The position numbers and the translations under genes are program-made. Below are positions 35,285-45,138 of a stretch of 64,000 bases of DNA, in pieces. The notes below the pieces were generated by a model. The model did not search any database. It was not told the DNA's origin and saw only the letters and a program-made list of their open reading frames with translations. Numbering within the stretch: position 1 is the first letter of the stretch; the number at the start of each line of letters is the position of its first letter. Source of the stretch: Candidatus Bacteroides pullicola (GTDB lineage: Bacteria; Bacteroidota; Bacteroidia; Bacteroidales; Bacteroidaceae); contig DXCV01000048.1 in assembly GCA_019115825.1 (NCBI GenBank), positions 1-64,000 of the forward strand, written 5' to 3'.

Positions 35285-35911
35285 ATGAAAGTACTCTTAG
35301 TAAACGGCAGCCCTCACCACGAGGGCTGTACTTATACAGCATTGATGGAAGTGGCCTCGACGCTGCGCGAGGCGGGTGTGGAAACGGAGATGATTTGGCT
35401 GGGCGTGAATCCCCTGGCCGGGTGCATCGGCTGCGGCAGTTGTGCCAAGGAGAAGCGGTGTTTCCGCGACGACCTGGTGAATGAATTCCTGGACAAGGCA
35501 GCCACGGTGGACGGCTTCGTGTTCGGGTCGCCCGTGCACTATGCGGCGGCCGGCGGAATCATCACCTCGTTCATGGACCGCGCCTTCTATGCAGGAAACC
35601 GTCGGGGCGTCTTTGCGGGCAAACCGGGAGCCGTGGTCGTAAGTTGCCGCCGCGGTGGCGCTTCCGCTGCCTTCGACCAGCTGAACAAGTATCTCACCAT
35701 CAGTTCGATGCCCGTCGTCTCGTCGCAATACTGGAACCAGGTGCACGGCAACACGCCCGACGAGGTGCGCCAAGACCTCGAAGGTCTCCAGACGATGCGT
35801 ACGTTGGGGCGCAACATGGCGTGGCTTTTGCGCTGCATCGAGGCGGGCCGGCAGGCGGGCATCAACTTCCCGCAGGCGGAGCCGGGGGTGAGAACGAACT
35901 TTATACGTTGA
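35285..35911 (+). CDS. NADPH-dependent FMN reductase/flavodoxin-fold protein with Cys motif
   Basis: A 208-residue flavoprotein. The N-terminal VLLVNGSPHHEGCTYTALME is the FMN phosphate-binding loop of the flavodoxin fold. GCIGCGSCAKEKRCFRDD (about residues 43-60) carries a cysteine cluster resembling iron-sulfur flavoproteins of the Isf group. VFGSPVHYAAAGGIITSFMD is the second flavin-contacting segment. Expected function is electron transfer or NAD(P)H-dependent reduction; the substrate is unknown. ATG 35285 (MKVLLV) is chosen since the longer frame overlaps the previous gene. It is 9 bp upstream of the HD gene. Confidence 0.85.
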   Translation: MKVLLVNGSPHHEGCTYTALMEVASTLREAGVETEMIWLGVNPLAGCIGCGSCAKEKRCFRDDLVNEFLDKAATVDGFVFGSPVHYAAAGGIITSFMDRAFYAGNRRGVFAGKPGAVVVSCRRGGASAAFDQLNKYLTISSMPVVSSQYWNQVHGNTPDEVRQDLEGLQTMRTLGRNMAWLLRCIEAGRQAGINFPQAEPGVRTNFIR

Positions 35912-35920
35912 GGCAAACCT

Positions 35921-37150
35921 ATGTCCTACGCAAGCAAAATTATCAACGACCCCGTCTTTGGTTTCATCAAGATACCGCGGGGACTGCTCTACGACCTGGT
36001 GTGCCACCCGGTGGTGCAGCGACTGACGCGCATCCGGCAGCTGGGCCTGTCGTCCGTGGTCTATCCCGGGGCGCAGCACACGCGCTTCCAGCACTCCATC
36101 GGCGCCTTCCACCTGATGAGCGAGGCCATCCGCGAACTGACGGCGAAGGGAAACTTCATCTTCGACAGCGAGGCGGAGGCGGTGGAGGCGGCCATCCTGC
36201 TGCACGACGTGGGGCACGGGCCTTTCTCGCACGTGCTGGAGGACACCCTCGTCCGCGGCATCTCTCACGAGGAAATCTCGCTGATGCTGATGGAGCGCAT
36301 CAACCGCGAAATGAACGGACAACTGACACTGGCCATCCGCATCTTCCGCGATGAATATCCCAAACGGTTCCTCCACCAGCTGGTCAGCGGACAATTGGAC
36401 ATGGACCGCCTGGACTACCTGCGGCGCGACAGCTTCTACACGGGCGTTTCCGAGGGCAACATCGGCTCGGCACGCATCATCAAGATGCTGGACGTGCGGG
36501 ACGACCGCCTGGTGGTGGAGTCCAAGGGCATCTACTCCATCGAGAACTTCCTCACCGCCCGGCGGCTGATGTACTGGCAGGTGTACCTGCACAAGACGTC
36601 CGTGGCCTGCGAGCGTTTGCTGGTCAACACCCTGCTGCGCGCCAAGGAGCTGTCCCTGCGGGGCGAGGAGCTGTTTGCCTCGCCTGCCCTGCGCTTCTTC
36701 CTCTGCAACGACGTGGACGCCACGCGTTTCCGCACCGACCCCGAGTGTCTGGAAAACTTCCTCGCGCTGGACGACAATGACGTGTGGACAGCGCTGAAGG
36801 TGTGGATGCACCACCCGGACAAGGTGCTCTCCACGCTCAGCAGGGGGATGGTGGACAGGAGGCTCTTCAAAGTGGAGGTCTCGACAACGCCATTCCCCGA
36901 GGAACGCAGGCAGGACATCCTACTGCGGACAGCACACACCTTGGACATCACCCCGGAGGAAGCCCGCTACTTCCTCTCCACGCCCGACATCGAGAGCAAC
37001 ATGTACAATCCCGCGGACGACAGCATCGAAATCCTCTATGGCGACGGCACCACGCGCGGCATCGCCGAGGCGTCGGACATGTTCGACATCGCTCTCCTGT
37101 CCCGCAAAGTGAGGAAATATTTTCTCTGTTACTGGCGTCTGGAGGGGTGA
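35921..37150 (+). CDS. HD-domain phosphohydrolase (dGTPase-like)
   Basis: A 409-residue metal-dependent phosphohydrolase of the HD superfamily. The N-terminal HTRFQHSIGAFHLMSEAIREL supplies the first His; AAILLHDVGHGPFSHVLED (near residue 88) is the HD motif; SGQLDMDRLDYLRRDSFYTGV carries the final Asp and is typical of the dNTPase-like SAMHD1/YwfO group. The C-terminal helical part (from about 260) is less conserved. Nucleotide or small phosphoester hydrolysis is likely. It lies before lpxD with a 94-bp gap. Confidence 0.87.
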   Translation: MSYASKIINDPVFGFIKIPRGLLYDLVCHPVVQRLTRIRQLGLSSVVYPGAQHTRFQHSIGAFHLMSEAIRELTAKGNFIFDSEAEAVEAAILLHDVGHGPFSHVLEDTLVRGISHEEISLMLMERINREMNGQLTLAIRIFRDEYPKRFLHQLVSGQLDMDRLDYLRRDSFYTGVSEGNIGSARIIKMLDVRDDRLVVESKGIYSIENFLTARRLMYWQVYLHKTSVACERLLVNTLLRAKELSLRGEELFASPALRFFLCNDVDATRFRTDPECLENFLALDDNDVWTALKVWMHHPDKVLSTLSRGMVDRRLFKVEVSTTPFPEERRQDILLRTAHTLDITPEEARYFLSTPDIESNMYNPADDSIEILYGDGTTRGIAEASDMFDIALLSRKVRKYFLCYWRLEG

Positions 37151-37244
37151 TTGATGGTTTTATGACGAAAATATTCACCCAGATAGGCAGAAATATAAAA
37201 AAAAACACGATATTTGCCTTTTGAAACCATCATACAAGAAAACA

Positions 37245-38288
37245 ATGGAGTTTACTGCCAAACAAATAGCCGCATTCCTCCAAGGAGAAATCGTTGGAAA
37301 CGAAAATGCAACGGTGCATACCTTCGCCAAAATCGAAGAGGGCGTGCCGGGGGCCATATCTTTCTTGTCCAATCCCAAATATACACCTTATATATATGAC
37401 ACGCAGGCCAGTATCGTCTTGGTGAACAAGGACTTCGTGCCCGAACACGAGGTGAAGGCCACCCTCATCCGCGTGGACAACGCCTACGACAGCCTGGCCC
37501 GCCTGCTGACCCTCTACGAGCAGAGCAAACCCCGGAAGACGGGCATCGACCCGCTGGCCTTCATCGCGCCCACGGCACAAGTGGGCAAGGACGTATGGAT
37601 GGCTCCCTTCGCCTATGTGGGCGAACATGCCGTGGTGGGCGACCGCACACGCATCTACCCCCACGCCACGGTGGACGACGGCGCACACATCGGCGAAGAC
37701 TGCACGCTCTATCCCGGGGCCACTGTCTACCACGACTGCCGCATCGGCAACCGCTGCACGCTGCACGCGGGGAGCGTGGTGGGCGCCGACGGGTTCGGTT
37801 TCGCACCCACGCCACAGGGCTATGAGAAAATCCCCCAGATAGGCATCGCCGTCCTGGAGGATGACGTGGAGATTGGTGCCAACACGTGTGTGGACCGCGC
37901 CACGATGGGCGCCACCATCATCCACAAGGGCGTGAAGCTGGACAACCTGGTGCAGATTGCGCACAACGACGAAATCGGCGCCCACACCGTGATGGCTGCA
38001 CAGGCAGGCGTGGCAGGCTCGACGAAGGTGGGCGAATGGTGCATGTTCGGCGGACAAGTAGGCGTGGCCGGACACATCCAGATAGGCGACCACGTGATAT
38101 TCGGTGCCCAGTCAGGCGTGCCCAGCAGCGTGAAGAGCGGCCAACGCCTCATCGGCTCACCGCCCATGGAAGAGAAGCCCTTCTTCAAGTCGAGCGCCAT
38201 CTTCCGCAAGCTGCCGGACATGTACTTCGAGCTGAACGCCCTGCGCAAAGAACTGAACGAAATCAAGAAACAATTAAATAAAGAGTGA
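37245..38288 (+). CDS. lpxD: UDP-3-O-acylglucosamine N-acyltransferase
   Basis: The third step of lipid A synthesis: transfer of a hydroxyacyl chain from ACP to the 2-amino group. It has 347 residues. The N-terminal uridine-binding domain ([20 protein letters not shown] to residue 100) is followed by the left-handed beta-helix of hexapeptide repeats ([40 protein letters not shown]), with the catalytic-type His in QIAHN. The short C-terminal helix ([20 protein letters not shown]) completes the trimeric fold. It is followed 3 bp later by lpxC-fabZ. ATG 37245 is chosen over 37221. Confidence 0.95.
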   Translation: MEFTAKQIAAFLQGEIVGNENATVHTFAKIEEGVPGAISFLSNPKYTPYIYDTQASIVLVNKDFVPEHEVKATLIRVDNAYDSLARLLTLYEQSKPRKTGIDPLAFIAPTAQVGKDVWMAPFAYVGEHAVVGDRTRIYPHATVDDGAHIGEDCTLYPGATVYHDCRIGNRCTLHAGSVVGADGFGFAPTPQGYEKIPQIGIAVLEDDVEIGANTCVDRATMGATIIHKGVKLDNLVQIAHNDEIGAHTVMAAQAGVAGSTKVGEWCMFGGQVGVAGHIQIGDHVIFGAQSGVPSSVKSGQRLIGSPPMEEKPFFKSSAIFRKLPDMYFELNALRKELNEIKKQLNKE

Positions 38289-38291
38289 CCG

Positions 38292-39677
38292 ATGCTGAAA
38301 CAAAAGACCTTGAAAGAAAGCTTCTCGCTCAGCGGGAAGGGCCTGCACACAGGCCTCAACCTGACCGTCACCTTCAACCCCGCGCCGGACAACCACGGCT
38401 ATAAAATCCAACGCACCGACCTCGAAGGGCAACCCATTATCGAGGCCGTGGCGGACAACGTGATCGAGACCACGCGCGGAACTGTCCTGGCCAAGAATGG
38501 CGCGAAAGTCAGCACCGTGGAGCACGGTATGGCCGCCCTCTACGCCCTGGGCATCGACAACTGCCTCATCCAGGTGGACGGCCCCGAGTTCCCCATCCTG
38601 GACGGCAGCGCGCAAGACTATGTCCGCGAGATTGAACGCGTGGGCATCGTCGAGCAAAACGCTGTAAAAGACTTCTACGTCATCAAGTCGAAGATTGAGT
38701 TCCGCGATGAGCAGACCGGCTCATCCATCATCGTCCTGCCCGACGAGAGCTTCAGCCTCAACGTGCTGGTGTCCTACGACTCCACCATCATCCCCAACCA
38801 GTTTGCCACGTTGGAAGACATGGGCAAGTTCAAGGACGAGATAGCTGCCAGCCGCACCTTCGTCTTCGTGCGCGAAATAGAGCCGCTGCTGCAGGCCGGA
38901 CTCATCAAGGGCGGCGACCTGGACAACGCCATCGTCATCTACGAACGCCAGATGTCGCAAGAGAACTACGACAAGCTGGCCGACGTCATGGGCGTGCCCC
39001 ACATGGACGCCACGCAACTGGGTTACATCATGCACAAGCCGCTGGTTTGGCCTAACGAGTGCGCCCGCCACAAGCTGTTGGACGTCATCGGCGACATGGC
39101 CCTCATCGGCCGCCCCATCAAGGGACGCATCATCGCCACCCGCCCGGGACACACCATCAACAACCAGTTTGCCCGCCGGATGCGCAAAGAGATTCGCCTG
39201 CACGAAATCCAGGCGCCGACCTACGACTGCAACCGCGCCCCGCTGATGGACGTCAACCGCATCCGAGAGCTGCTGCCCCACCGCTATCCCTTCCAGTTGG
39301 TGGACAAGGTCATCGAGATGGGAGCTAACTACATTGTCGGCATCAAGAATGTCACCGCCAACGAGCCGTTCTTCCAAGGCCACTTCCCGCAAGAGCCCGT
39401 CATGCCGGGCGTGCTCCAGATAGAAGCCATGGCACAGGTGGGCGGTCTGCTGGTGCTGAACTCCGTGGACGAACCTGAACGCTATTCCACCTACTTCCTC
39501 AAGATAGACGGCGTGCGCTTCCGCCACAAGGTAGTGCCGGGCGACACACTTATCTTCCGCGTGGAGTTGCTGGCCCCCATCCGCCGCGGCATCTCCTCGA
39601 TGAAGGGATACATCTTCGTGGGCGAAACGGTAGTCTGCGAAGCGGAGTTCACGGCACAGATAGTAAAGAACAAGTAA
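38292..39677 (+). CDS. lpxC/fabZ: Bifunctional LpxC deacetylase / FabZ dehydratase
   Basis: A 461-residue fusion typical of Bacteroidetes. Residues 1 to about 300 are the zinc-dependent UDP-3-O-acyl-GlcNAc deacetylase: [31 protein letters not shown] (zinc His), DGSAQDYV, and [20 protein letters not shown] with the remaining zinc ligands. The FabZ domain starts near 317: [39 protein letters not shown] (catalytic His) and AMAQVGGLL. The two activities link lipid A and hydroxyacyl-ACP supply. It sits between lpxD and lpxA with 3- and 14-bp gaps. Confidence 0.96.
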   Translation: MLKQKTLKESFSLSGKGLHTGLNLTVTFNPAPDNHGYKIQRTDLEGQPIIEAVADNVIETTRGTVLAKNGAKVSTVEHGMAALYALGIDNCLIQVDGPEFPILDGSAQDYVREIERVGIVEQNAVKDFYVIKSKIEFRDEQTGSSIIVLPDESFSLNVLVSYDSTIIPNQFATLEDMGKFKDEIAASRTFVFVREIEPLLQAGLIKGGDLDNAIVIYERQMSQENYDKLADVMGVPHMDATQLGYIMHKPLVWPNECARHKLLDVIGDMALIGRPIKGRIIATRPGHTINNQFARRMRKEIRLHEIQAPTYDCNRAPLMDVNRIRELLPHRYPFQLVDKVIEMGANYIVGIKNVTANEPFFQGHFPQEPVMPGVLQIEAMAQVGGLLVLNSVDEPERYSTYFLKIDGVRFRHKVVPGDTLIFRVELLAPIRRGISSMKGYIFVGETVVCEAEFTAQIVKNK

Positions 39678-39691
39678 ATTAATAATGAAGA

Positions 39692-40468
39692 ATGATTAGT
39701 CCTTTAGCATATATCCATCCCGAAGCCCAAATCGGAGAAAACGTGGAGATCGCCCCCTTTGTCTACATCGACAAGAACGTGGTCATCGGCGACAACAACA
39801 AAATCATGTCCAACGCCAATATCCTTTATGGCTCGCGCATCGGCAACGGCAACACCATCTTCCCGGGTGCCGTCATCGGAGCCGTGCCCCAAGACTTGAA
39901 GTTCAGGGGCGAGGAAACCACGGCCGAGGTGGGCGACAACAACCTCATCCGCGAGAACGTCACCATCAACCGCGGCACAGCCGCCAAGGGCAAGACAGTG
40001 GTGGGCAGCAACAATCTGCTGATGGAAGGTGTGCACGTGGCGCACGACGCAAAGATTGGCAACGGTTGCATCATCGGCAATGCCACGAAGATGGCGGGCG
40101 AGATTGTCATCGACGACAACTCCATCATCAGCGGCGGGGTGCTGATGCACCAGTTCTGCCGCGTGGGCGGCTATGGCATGATTCAGGGCGGCTGCCGCTT
40201 CAGCAAGGACATTCCTCCCTACATCATTGCCGGGCGTGATCCCATCTGCTATGCCGGACTCAACATCGTGGGCCTGCGCCGCCGCGGCTTCTCCAACGAG
40301 ACCATCGAACAGATTCACAATGCCTACCGCCTCATCTACCAGAGCGGACTCAACACCTCCGATGCCCTGAAGAAGATTGAGGACGAGATGGAAATGACGC
40401 CGGAAATCAGCTACATCGTGACTTTCATCCGTGAGTCAACACGAGGCATCATCCCCGGCGGAAAATGA
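39692..40468 (+). CDS. lpxA: UDP-N-acetylglucosamine acyltransferase
   Basis: The first step of lipid A synthesis. A 258-residue left-handed beta-helix protein (SPLAYIHPEAQIGENVEIAP, NVTINRGTAAKGKTVVGSNN, LLMEGVHVAHDAKIGNGC with the catalytic His). GGVLMHQFCRVGGYGMIQGG and the C-terminal helical part beginning NIVGLRRRGFSNETIEQIHN are conserved. Last member of the lpxD-lpxC/fabZ-lpxA block; a GRAGTTAA octamer repeat follows its stop. Confidence 0.95.
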   Translation: MISPLAYIHPEAQIGENVEIAPFVYIDKNVVIGDNNKIMSNANILYGSRIGNGNTIFPGAVIGAVPQDLKFRGEETTAEVGDNNLIRENVTINRGTAAKGKTVVGSNNLLMEGVHVAHDAKIGNGCIIGNATKMAGEIVIDDNSIISGGVLMHQFCRVGGYGMIQGGCRFSKDIPPYIIAGRDPICYAGLNIVGLRRRGFSNETIEQIHNAYRLIYQSGLNTSDALKKIEDEMEMTPEISYIVTFIRESTRGIIPGGK

Positions 40469-40474
40469 AATCAA

Positions 40475-40510
40475 GGAGTTAAGAAGTTAAGGAGTTAAGA
40501 AGTTAAGAAG
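40475..40510. repeat. GRAGTTAA octamer tandem repeat
   Basis: GGAGTTAA and GAAGTTAA alternate at 40475, 40483, 40491 and 40499, ending in GAAG: four and a half 8-bp units. They begin 6 bp after the lpxA stop and run up to the next gene. Confidence 0.85.
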
Positions 40511-40520
40511 AAAACCAACT

Positions 40521-41087
40521 ATGATTTACAGATTCACCCTCATATCCGACGAAGCTGAAGGCTTCCTCCGGGAGATACAGATTGACCCGGATGCTACGTT
40601 TTATGACTTCCACGAAGCCATCATCAAGTCCGTGGGCTATACCGACGACCAGATGACCTCCTTCTTCATCTGCGACGAAGACTGGGAAAAGGAGAAGGAA
40701 ATCACCCTCGAAGAGATGGACGACAATCCCGAAGTGGACAGCTGGGTGATGCGCGACACGCACATCAACGAGCTGGTGGAGGACGAGAAGCAGAAGCTTG
40801 TCTACGTCTACGACATCATGACGGAGCGTTGCTTCTTCATCGAGTTGTCCGAAATCATCACGGGCAAGCACATGAAAGGTGCCAAGTGTACCAAGAAGCA
40901 GGGCGACGCTCCCAAGCAACTGATGGACTTCAACGAGTTCGAGGCCAAGACCAACGCCGCCGCCCTCGACCTGGACGAGAACTTCTACGGCGACCAAGAC
41001 TTTGACATGGAGGACTTCGACAAGGACGGCTTCGGCGGCTTCGACGAAGGCGGAGGCGGCAATCCCTATGACGAAGACAGATACTAA
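40521..41087 (+). CDS. pRiA4b ORF-3-like protein
   Basis: A 188-residue acidic protein. The N-terminal half ([51 protein letters not shown]) is the fold of plasmid pRiA4b ORF-3-like proteins, sometimes named after an IS1096 passenger. The C-terminal half is acidic and ends in a Gly/Asp-rich tail ([20 protein letters not shown]). Function is not established. Despite the name, nothing around it looks like an insertion sequence; it is a fixed neighbour of lpxA and miaA here. It overlaps miaA by 20 bp. Confidence 0.8.
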   Translation: MIYRFTLISDEAEGFLREIQIDPDATFYDFHEAIIKSVGYTDDQMTSFFICDEDWEKEKEITLEEMDDNPEVDSWVMRDTHINELVEDEKQKLVYVYDIMTERCFFIELSEIITGKHMKGAKCTKKQGDAPKQLMDFNEFEAKTNAAALDLDENFYGDQDFDMEDFDKDGFGGFDEGGGGNPYDEDRY

Positions 41088-41988
41088 GCATACCCTCATC
41101 GTACTTATAGGCCCCACAGGCGTAGGCAAGACCGAACTCAGCCTACGCCTGGCCGAGGCTTTCCATACCTGCATCCTCTCTGCCGACTCCCGGCAACTCT
41201 ATGCCGACCTGCCCATCGGCACGGCGGCTCCCACCCCTGAACAACAGGCCCGGGTGAAGCATTACTTCGTGGGGACCCTCCAACTGACAGACTATTACAG
41301 CGCGGCGCAATACGAGGCGGACGCCCTCCGGCTCTTGGACGAGCTGTTTGCCACACACCCGACCGTGGTGCTGACGGGCGGCTCGATGATGTATGTCGAT
41401 GCCGTCTGCAAGGGCATTGACGACATCCCCACCGTGGACGCCGACACGCGCCAACTCCTCCTGCACAAATACGAGACCAAAGGCTTGGAGCATCTCTGCG
41501 CCGAGCTTCGCCTGATGGACCCCGAATACTACCGCATCGTGGACTTGAAAAACCCCAAGCGCGTCATACACGCCCTGGAAATCTGCTACATGACGGGCCG
41601 CACCTACACCTCCTTCCGCACGCAGACGCACAAGCAACGCCCCTTCCGTATCGTCAAAGTGGGCCTGACGCGCGACCGCGCCGAACTCTACGACCGCATC
41701 AACCGCCGCGTGGACCAGATGATGGCGGACGGCCTCTTGGAAGAAGCGAAGCGGGTCTACCCGCAACGGGCGTGCAACTCGCTCAACACCGTGGGCTACA
41801 AGGAACTCTTCAAATACTTCGACGGCGAATGGACACTGCCCTTCGCCGTCGAGAAAATCAAGCAGAACTCGCGCATCTATTCGCGCAAGCAGATGACGTG
41901 GTTCAAACGCGATGCCGGCATCCGCTGGTTTCATCCCGACCAGGAAGCGGAGATACTGGCCTACCTGCGCGAACGCGTGTCAGAGTAA
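41068..41988 (+). CDS. miaA: tRNA dimethylallyltransferase
   Basis: Prenylates A37 in tRNAs reading UNN codons. It has 306 residues. The P-loop is [20 protein letters not shown] (near 11-30), with [38 protein letters not shown] and [19 protein letters not shown] following; [20 protein letters not shown] and [10 protein letters not shown] complete the family pattern. The start at 41068 ([10 protein letters not shown]) lies within the previous gene; the frame further upstream is antisense-like sequence and is excluded. Confidence 0.95.
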   Translation: MTKTDTKHTLIVLIGPTGVGKTELSLRLAEAFHTCILSADSRQLYADLPIGTAAPTPEQQARVKHYFVGTLQLTDYYSAAQYEADALRLLDELFATHPTVVLTGGSMMYVDAVCKGIDDIPTVDADTRQLLLHKYETKGLEHLCAELRLMDPEYYRIVDLKNPKRVIHALEICYMTGRTYTSFRTQTHKQRPFRIVKVGLTRDRAELYDRINRRVDQMMADGLLEEAKRVYPQRACNSLNTVGYKELFKYFDGEWTLPFAVEKIKQNSRIYSRKQMTWFKRDAGIRWFHPDQEAEILAYLRERVSE

Positions 41989-41997
41989 AGAACCGGC

Positions 41998-44712
41998 TCA
42001 TTCTGCTTTCAGTCTAACCATCAGTTTGGGCTGCGCCTCAACGCGGGCAGTCTGATAGCCCTCGGAAGAGACTTCCAGTTCAGAGCCCTCGGGAGCACAG
42101 AAAAAGAAGTTGCCATCCGCATCGGTCTGTATGGTTTTCCGCTCACTGTCCACAATACGGACAACGGCACCTGCTATCGGTTTGCCTTGACTGTCCGCCA
42201 CAGAGCCGGTTACCCACTTGCCGAGAGGACTTTCTACGGGACTGACCCCTATAGCTACTTCGCCGTCCTTGGACTTTGCCCCCAGCTGGTCCCGCCTGGT
42301 CATGATATGCACCACTTTATCGGGGGAAAGCGTCCCTAATTGATCAAGGGTCGTTACATCTTCGGTACCTATCGAAAGATACAGCGTATCCGCTTTCTCG
42401 CCCGTCTTTACAGCCTTGCTCGTAGCCTCCAGCACCCCATTTCTACCGCGCTCGCCATACTTGTCTATGGCTTGCTGGCCTTTCAGGAACCGCACGGACT
42501 CAATGTCCGAACCGGAAACTTTAAAGAACTCTTCAAACGGCATCTCCTTGCCGTCCAATACCCACAGCACTTTATCCGCCGGAGTAGCGGTGGCTGTCAC
42601 CGGAGTGCCCGGAGCCTTTTTACCTCCCAGCAAGAAGGCGACAGGCAAGGTGTAGCGCACGGACACAGCCTTGCCATCCTGCTTGCCGGGCGTCCAGCGG
42701 GGCATGGCCTTCACGACGCGGATGGCCTCGGCGTCCAGCAGCGGGTCGATGCCGCGCATCACCTTCGGGTCAGTCACCTGACCCGTCTCGTCCACCACGA
42801 GCTGGAGGATGACGCGGCCCTCTATCTTCTTATCCTTGGCCTCCTGCGGGTAGTTCAGGTTATCTTCGATGAACTGCATCATGGCCTTGGAGCCGCCGGG
42901 GAACTGGGGTGCCTCCGCCACCATGTCGTACACCTCGGACGTATTCTTGCCATCCAGTTTGAACTCAATAGGCTGTTCTATTTCCACAGACTTAAGTTTT
43001 TTCTTACCCGGATCTCCTACCCACGTCCAACGCGGCATAGCCTTCACCAGCCGGAGTGCTTCGGCATCCAAGGCCGGATGCACGCTGCGGATGACCCTCG
43101 GGTTCAGGATTTCCCCAGTCTCGTCGTCCACGGAGAACTTCACGATGACCTTTCCTTCAATGCCCTTTTCCCGGGCTTCCTGCGGATAGCGCATGTTTTC
43201 TGCCAAGAATCTCATCTGAGCCTCGCGGCCACCCGGAAACTCCGGAACACGGTAATCCTCCAACCGCGGCACATTAGTCGCACCACGTTGAGAGCGGGAA
43301 GATTTCGCCATGTCCTGTGGCGCAAGCGAAGATTTCTCGCGGATGGTCACCACCGAGCCAGACTCTCTCATCCCCTCTTTCAAGGGAGCTACGGAAAACT
43401 TGACGGGTACCGTGAAAGCCATGGCTATGGTATCTCCCTTCAGTTTCTCTGAAATTGAGCGCGGTATATTCTTCATCACACGGACAGCCTCGGCATCGGT
43501 GGCCGGGTCTGCACTCTTCAGCACCTTGGCCTCCGCAAGCTCTCCCTCATTATTAAATATGACACGTATACGCATTACGCGTGATACATCTTTCTCTGTT
43601 GCTGCCGATTGACTGACGTGTTTGTCAAAGTACGACATCAAAGCCTGCATACCGGCATGAGTCTCGGCCGATGCTCCATCATGTACCTTGTAGGACTGAT
43701 ACACTTTTCGCGCCGTGTCTTGCGGCACGACAGCAGATTTCACACTTTTTGCTTTCACAATCTCCGCCAAATCCGTAACTTTGGCGCTGGAAAGCTCATT
43801 ACTTACTCCCGATACTTCGGGTCGGGCAAAAGCGGCAACCGCTACGGCTGCCAGCGGAAGCACATAGAGGAGCTTCGCGCGTGCCCACGGACTGGATTTT
43901 CTTCTTTGCATCATAGTGATACGTTTTTTAAGTTTACTGTGATTCAGGCTGTTGGCCATAGAGTAGAGCCTTGTGCCAACAGCTTTCTTTATTAATAACA
44001 ACTGATATTCCCTCGCATTGACGCCCGCACAGAGCACCGCCTCATCGGCCTCGTACTCGTGCACCGCCTGCAACTCCTGCTTCAGCAGCCACGCCGCCGG
44101 GTTGAACCACTGCACGAAGCAGCAGAGGTCGGTCAGCAGGAGGTCCCACGAATGTCCCAGGCGGATGTGCGCCAGCTCGTGCACCAAGATGGGGCGTCCG
44201 TCTTCTTCCAAATCCTTCCGCGCAATGACGATGCACCGCATCCAGCTAAACGGCGCGATGTCCCGCCCGTGCACCAGGAGCAACACCCGCGGTGCGTCCT
44301 TCACATAGCGGCGAATGTCCTCGCGGGTTGTCCCGCGCAACAGCTGCCCCAAGCGGAAAAGTGAACACACATTGCGCACCAGGAAGAACAATACGCCCAC
44401 ACCATAAACCGCCATCAACACCAGCGGCCACACCGCACGCGACGGCTCCACCGGCTCCGCAGGAACGGCCTCCGCCATCGCCTCGGCCAAGGCCAGCCAC
44501 TCCTCCAGCGTCAGCATCGTCTGCCCCACACTGGATGTCTCCGTTGTGCTGACCTCTATCAGGGGCACCACGGCGGACAGCACCAACACGCAAAGCAGGG
44601 CCACGCGGTTGAAGCGGTGGAAGGTGTCGCGGCTGAGCAGCAGGCGATAGAACAAGTAGAACGCCGCCAGGCAGAGGGCGGACTTGAGGATATAGACAAG
44701 GAATGTGCCCAT
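41998..44712 (-). CDS. M56 metallopeptidase sensor fused to TonB, plug-like and carboxypeptidase-regulatory segments
   Basis: A 904-residue inner-membrane protein of BlaR1/MecR1 type. N-terminal spans (YILKSALCLAAFYLFYRLLL; WPLVLMAVYGVGVLFFLV) precede the zinc peptidase with HELAHIRLGH at about 178-187, and a last span near 285. The periplasmic part has three TonB C-terminal-like modules (about 365-450, 490-590 and 605-690), the latter two with PQFPGG/PEFPGG and YPQEA segments. Next comes a receptor-plug-like stretch (LWVLDGKEMPFEEFF, KYGERGRNGVLE) and a carboxypeptidase-regulatory-like end (VTGSVADSQGKPIAGAVVRI). Sensing and proteolysis of the partner BlaI protein is the known BlaR1 mode; the ligand here is unknown. 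Confidence 0.85.
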   Translation of the reverse strand: MGTFLVYILKSALCLAAFYLFYRLLLSRDTFHRFNRVALLCVLVLSAVVPLIEVSTTETSSVGQTMLTLEEWLALAEAMAEAVPAEPVEPSRAVWPLVLMAVYGVGVLFFLVRNVCSLFRLGQLLRGTTREDIRRYVKDAPRVLLLVHGRDIAPFSWMRCIVIARKDLEEDGRPILVHELAHIRLGHSWDLLLTDLCCFVQWFNPAAWLLKQELQAVHEYEADEAVLCAGVNAREYQLLLIKKAVGTRLYSMANSLNHSKLKKRITMMQRRKSSPWARAKLLYVLPLAAVAVAAFARPEVSGVSNELSSAKVTDLAEIVKAKSVKSAVVPQDTARKVYQSYKVHDGASAETHAGMQALMSYFDKHVSQSAATEKDVSRVMRIRVIFNNEGELAEAKVLKSADPATDAEAVRVMKNIPRSISEKLKGDTIAMAFTVPVKFSVAPLKEGMRESGSVVTIREKSSLAPQDMAKSSRSQRGATNVPRLEDYRVPEFPGGREAQMRFLAENMRYPQEAREKGIEGKVIVKFSVDDETGEILNPRVIRSVHPALDAEALRLVKAMPRWTWVGDPGKKKLKSVEIEQPIEFKLDGKNTSEVYDMVAEAPQFPGGSKAMMQFIEDNLNYPQEAKDKKIEGRVILQLVVDETGQVTDPKVMRGIDPLLDAEAIRVVKAMPRWTPGKQDGKAVSVRYTLPVAFLLGGKKAPGTPVTATATPADKVLWVLDGKEMPFEEFFKVSGSDIESVRFLKGQQAIDKYGERGRNGVLEATSKAVKTGEKADTLYLSIGTEDVTTLDQLGTLSPDKVVHIMTRRDQLGAKSKDGEVAIGVSPVESPLGKWVTGSVADSQGKPIAGAVVRIVDSERKTIQTDADGNFFFCAPEGSELEVSSEGYQTARVEAQPKLMVRLKAE

Positions 44713-44720
44713 GGAGGTAA

Positions 44721-44742
44721 GGGTTAATGGTTAATGGTTAGT
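44721..44742. repeat. TTAATGG heptamer array at the blaI stop
   Basis: Three heptamers (TTAATGG, TTAATGG, TTAGTGA) fill the 25-bp gap between the BlaI-type gene and the M56 gene and supply the TAA stop of the former. Confidence 0.75.
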
Positions 44743-45103
44743 GACGTTCGCCGGCTTCCACTTGTTTAATGAGTTCTTTTAATTCTTCCACCGAAATCTT
44801 CTCCTCCTGCACCAGCGTGGAGACCACGCCCAGGTAGGAATTGTCGAAATACTTGCTGACGACGCCGCCCAGTGTTCCCCGGCGATAATCGTCGCGCGAC
44901 ACGGTGGCGTAATACTGATAGGTGTTGCCGTAAGCCTTGTGGCTCACGAATCCTTTTTCTTCCAATCCCCGCACCACGGTAGACAGGGTATTGAAGTGCG
45001 GCTTCGGGTCGTCATAGAACGACAGCAGCTCGCGCACGAACAACGGGCCTTTCTCCCAGAACCAGCCCATCACTTCTTCTTCTTTGGCAGTTAATCTTTT
45101 CAT
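44738..45103 (-). CDS. BlaI/MecI/CopY-family repressor
   Basis: A 121-residue winged-helix repressor. LTAKEEEVMGWFWEKGPLFV (residues 4-23) and NTLSTVVRGLEEKGFVSHKA (near 38-57) are the DNA-binding helices and wing; the C-terminal half (LVQEEKISVEELKELIKQVE) dimerises. It lies directly upstream of the M56 sensor gene, the usual arrangement in which the sensor inactivates the repressor by triggering its cleavage. Candidate operators are present just upstream (45139-45200). The target genes may simply be this pair; no beta-lactamase is adjacent. Confidence 0.92.
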   Translation of the reverse strand: MKRLTAKEEEVMGWFWEKGPLFVRELLSFYDDPKPHFNTLSTVVRGLEEKGFVSHKAYGNTYQYYATVSRDDYRRGTLGGVVSKYFDNSYLGVVSTLVQEEKISVEELKELIKQVEAGERH

Positions 45104-45138
45104 ACAAATCTCCTTTCGCAGGACAAATAACGAGATTT

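Noticed and set aside
35297..36814. A 505-codon minus-strand frame antisense to the flavodoxin-like and HD genes
   Set aside because: It covers two genes with clear motifs on the other strand; it has many His/Gln/Val codons typical of antisense shadows.
40521..41087. Insertion sequence suggested by the IS1096-passenger name of the pRiA4b ORF-3-like family
   Set aside because: There are no transposase genes or terminal inverted repeats around it, and the gene is embedded in an lpxA-miaA gene run with overlaps.
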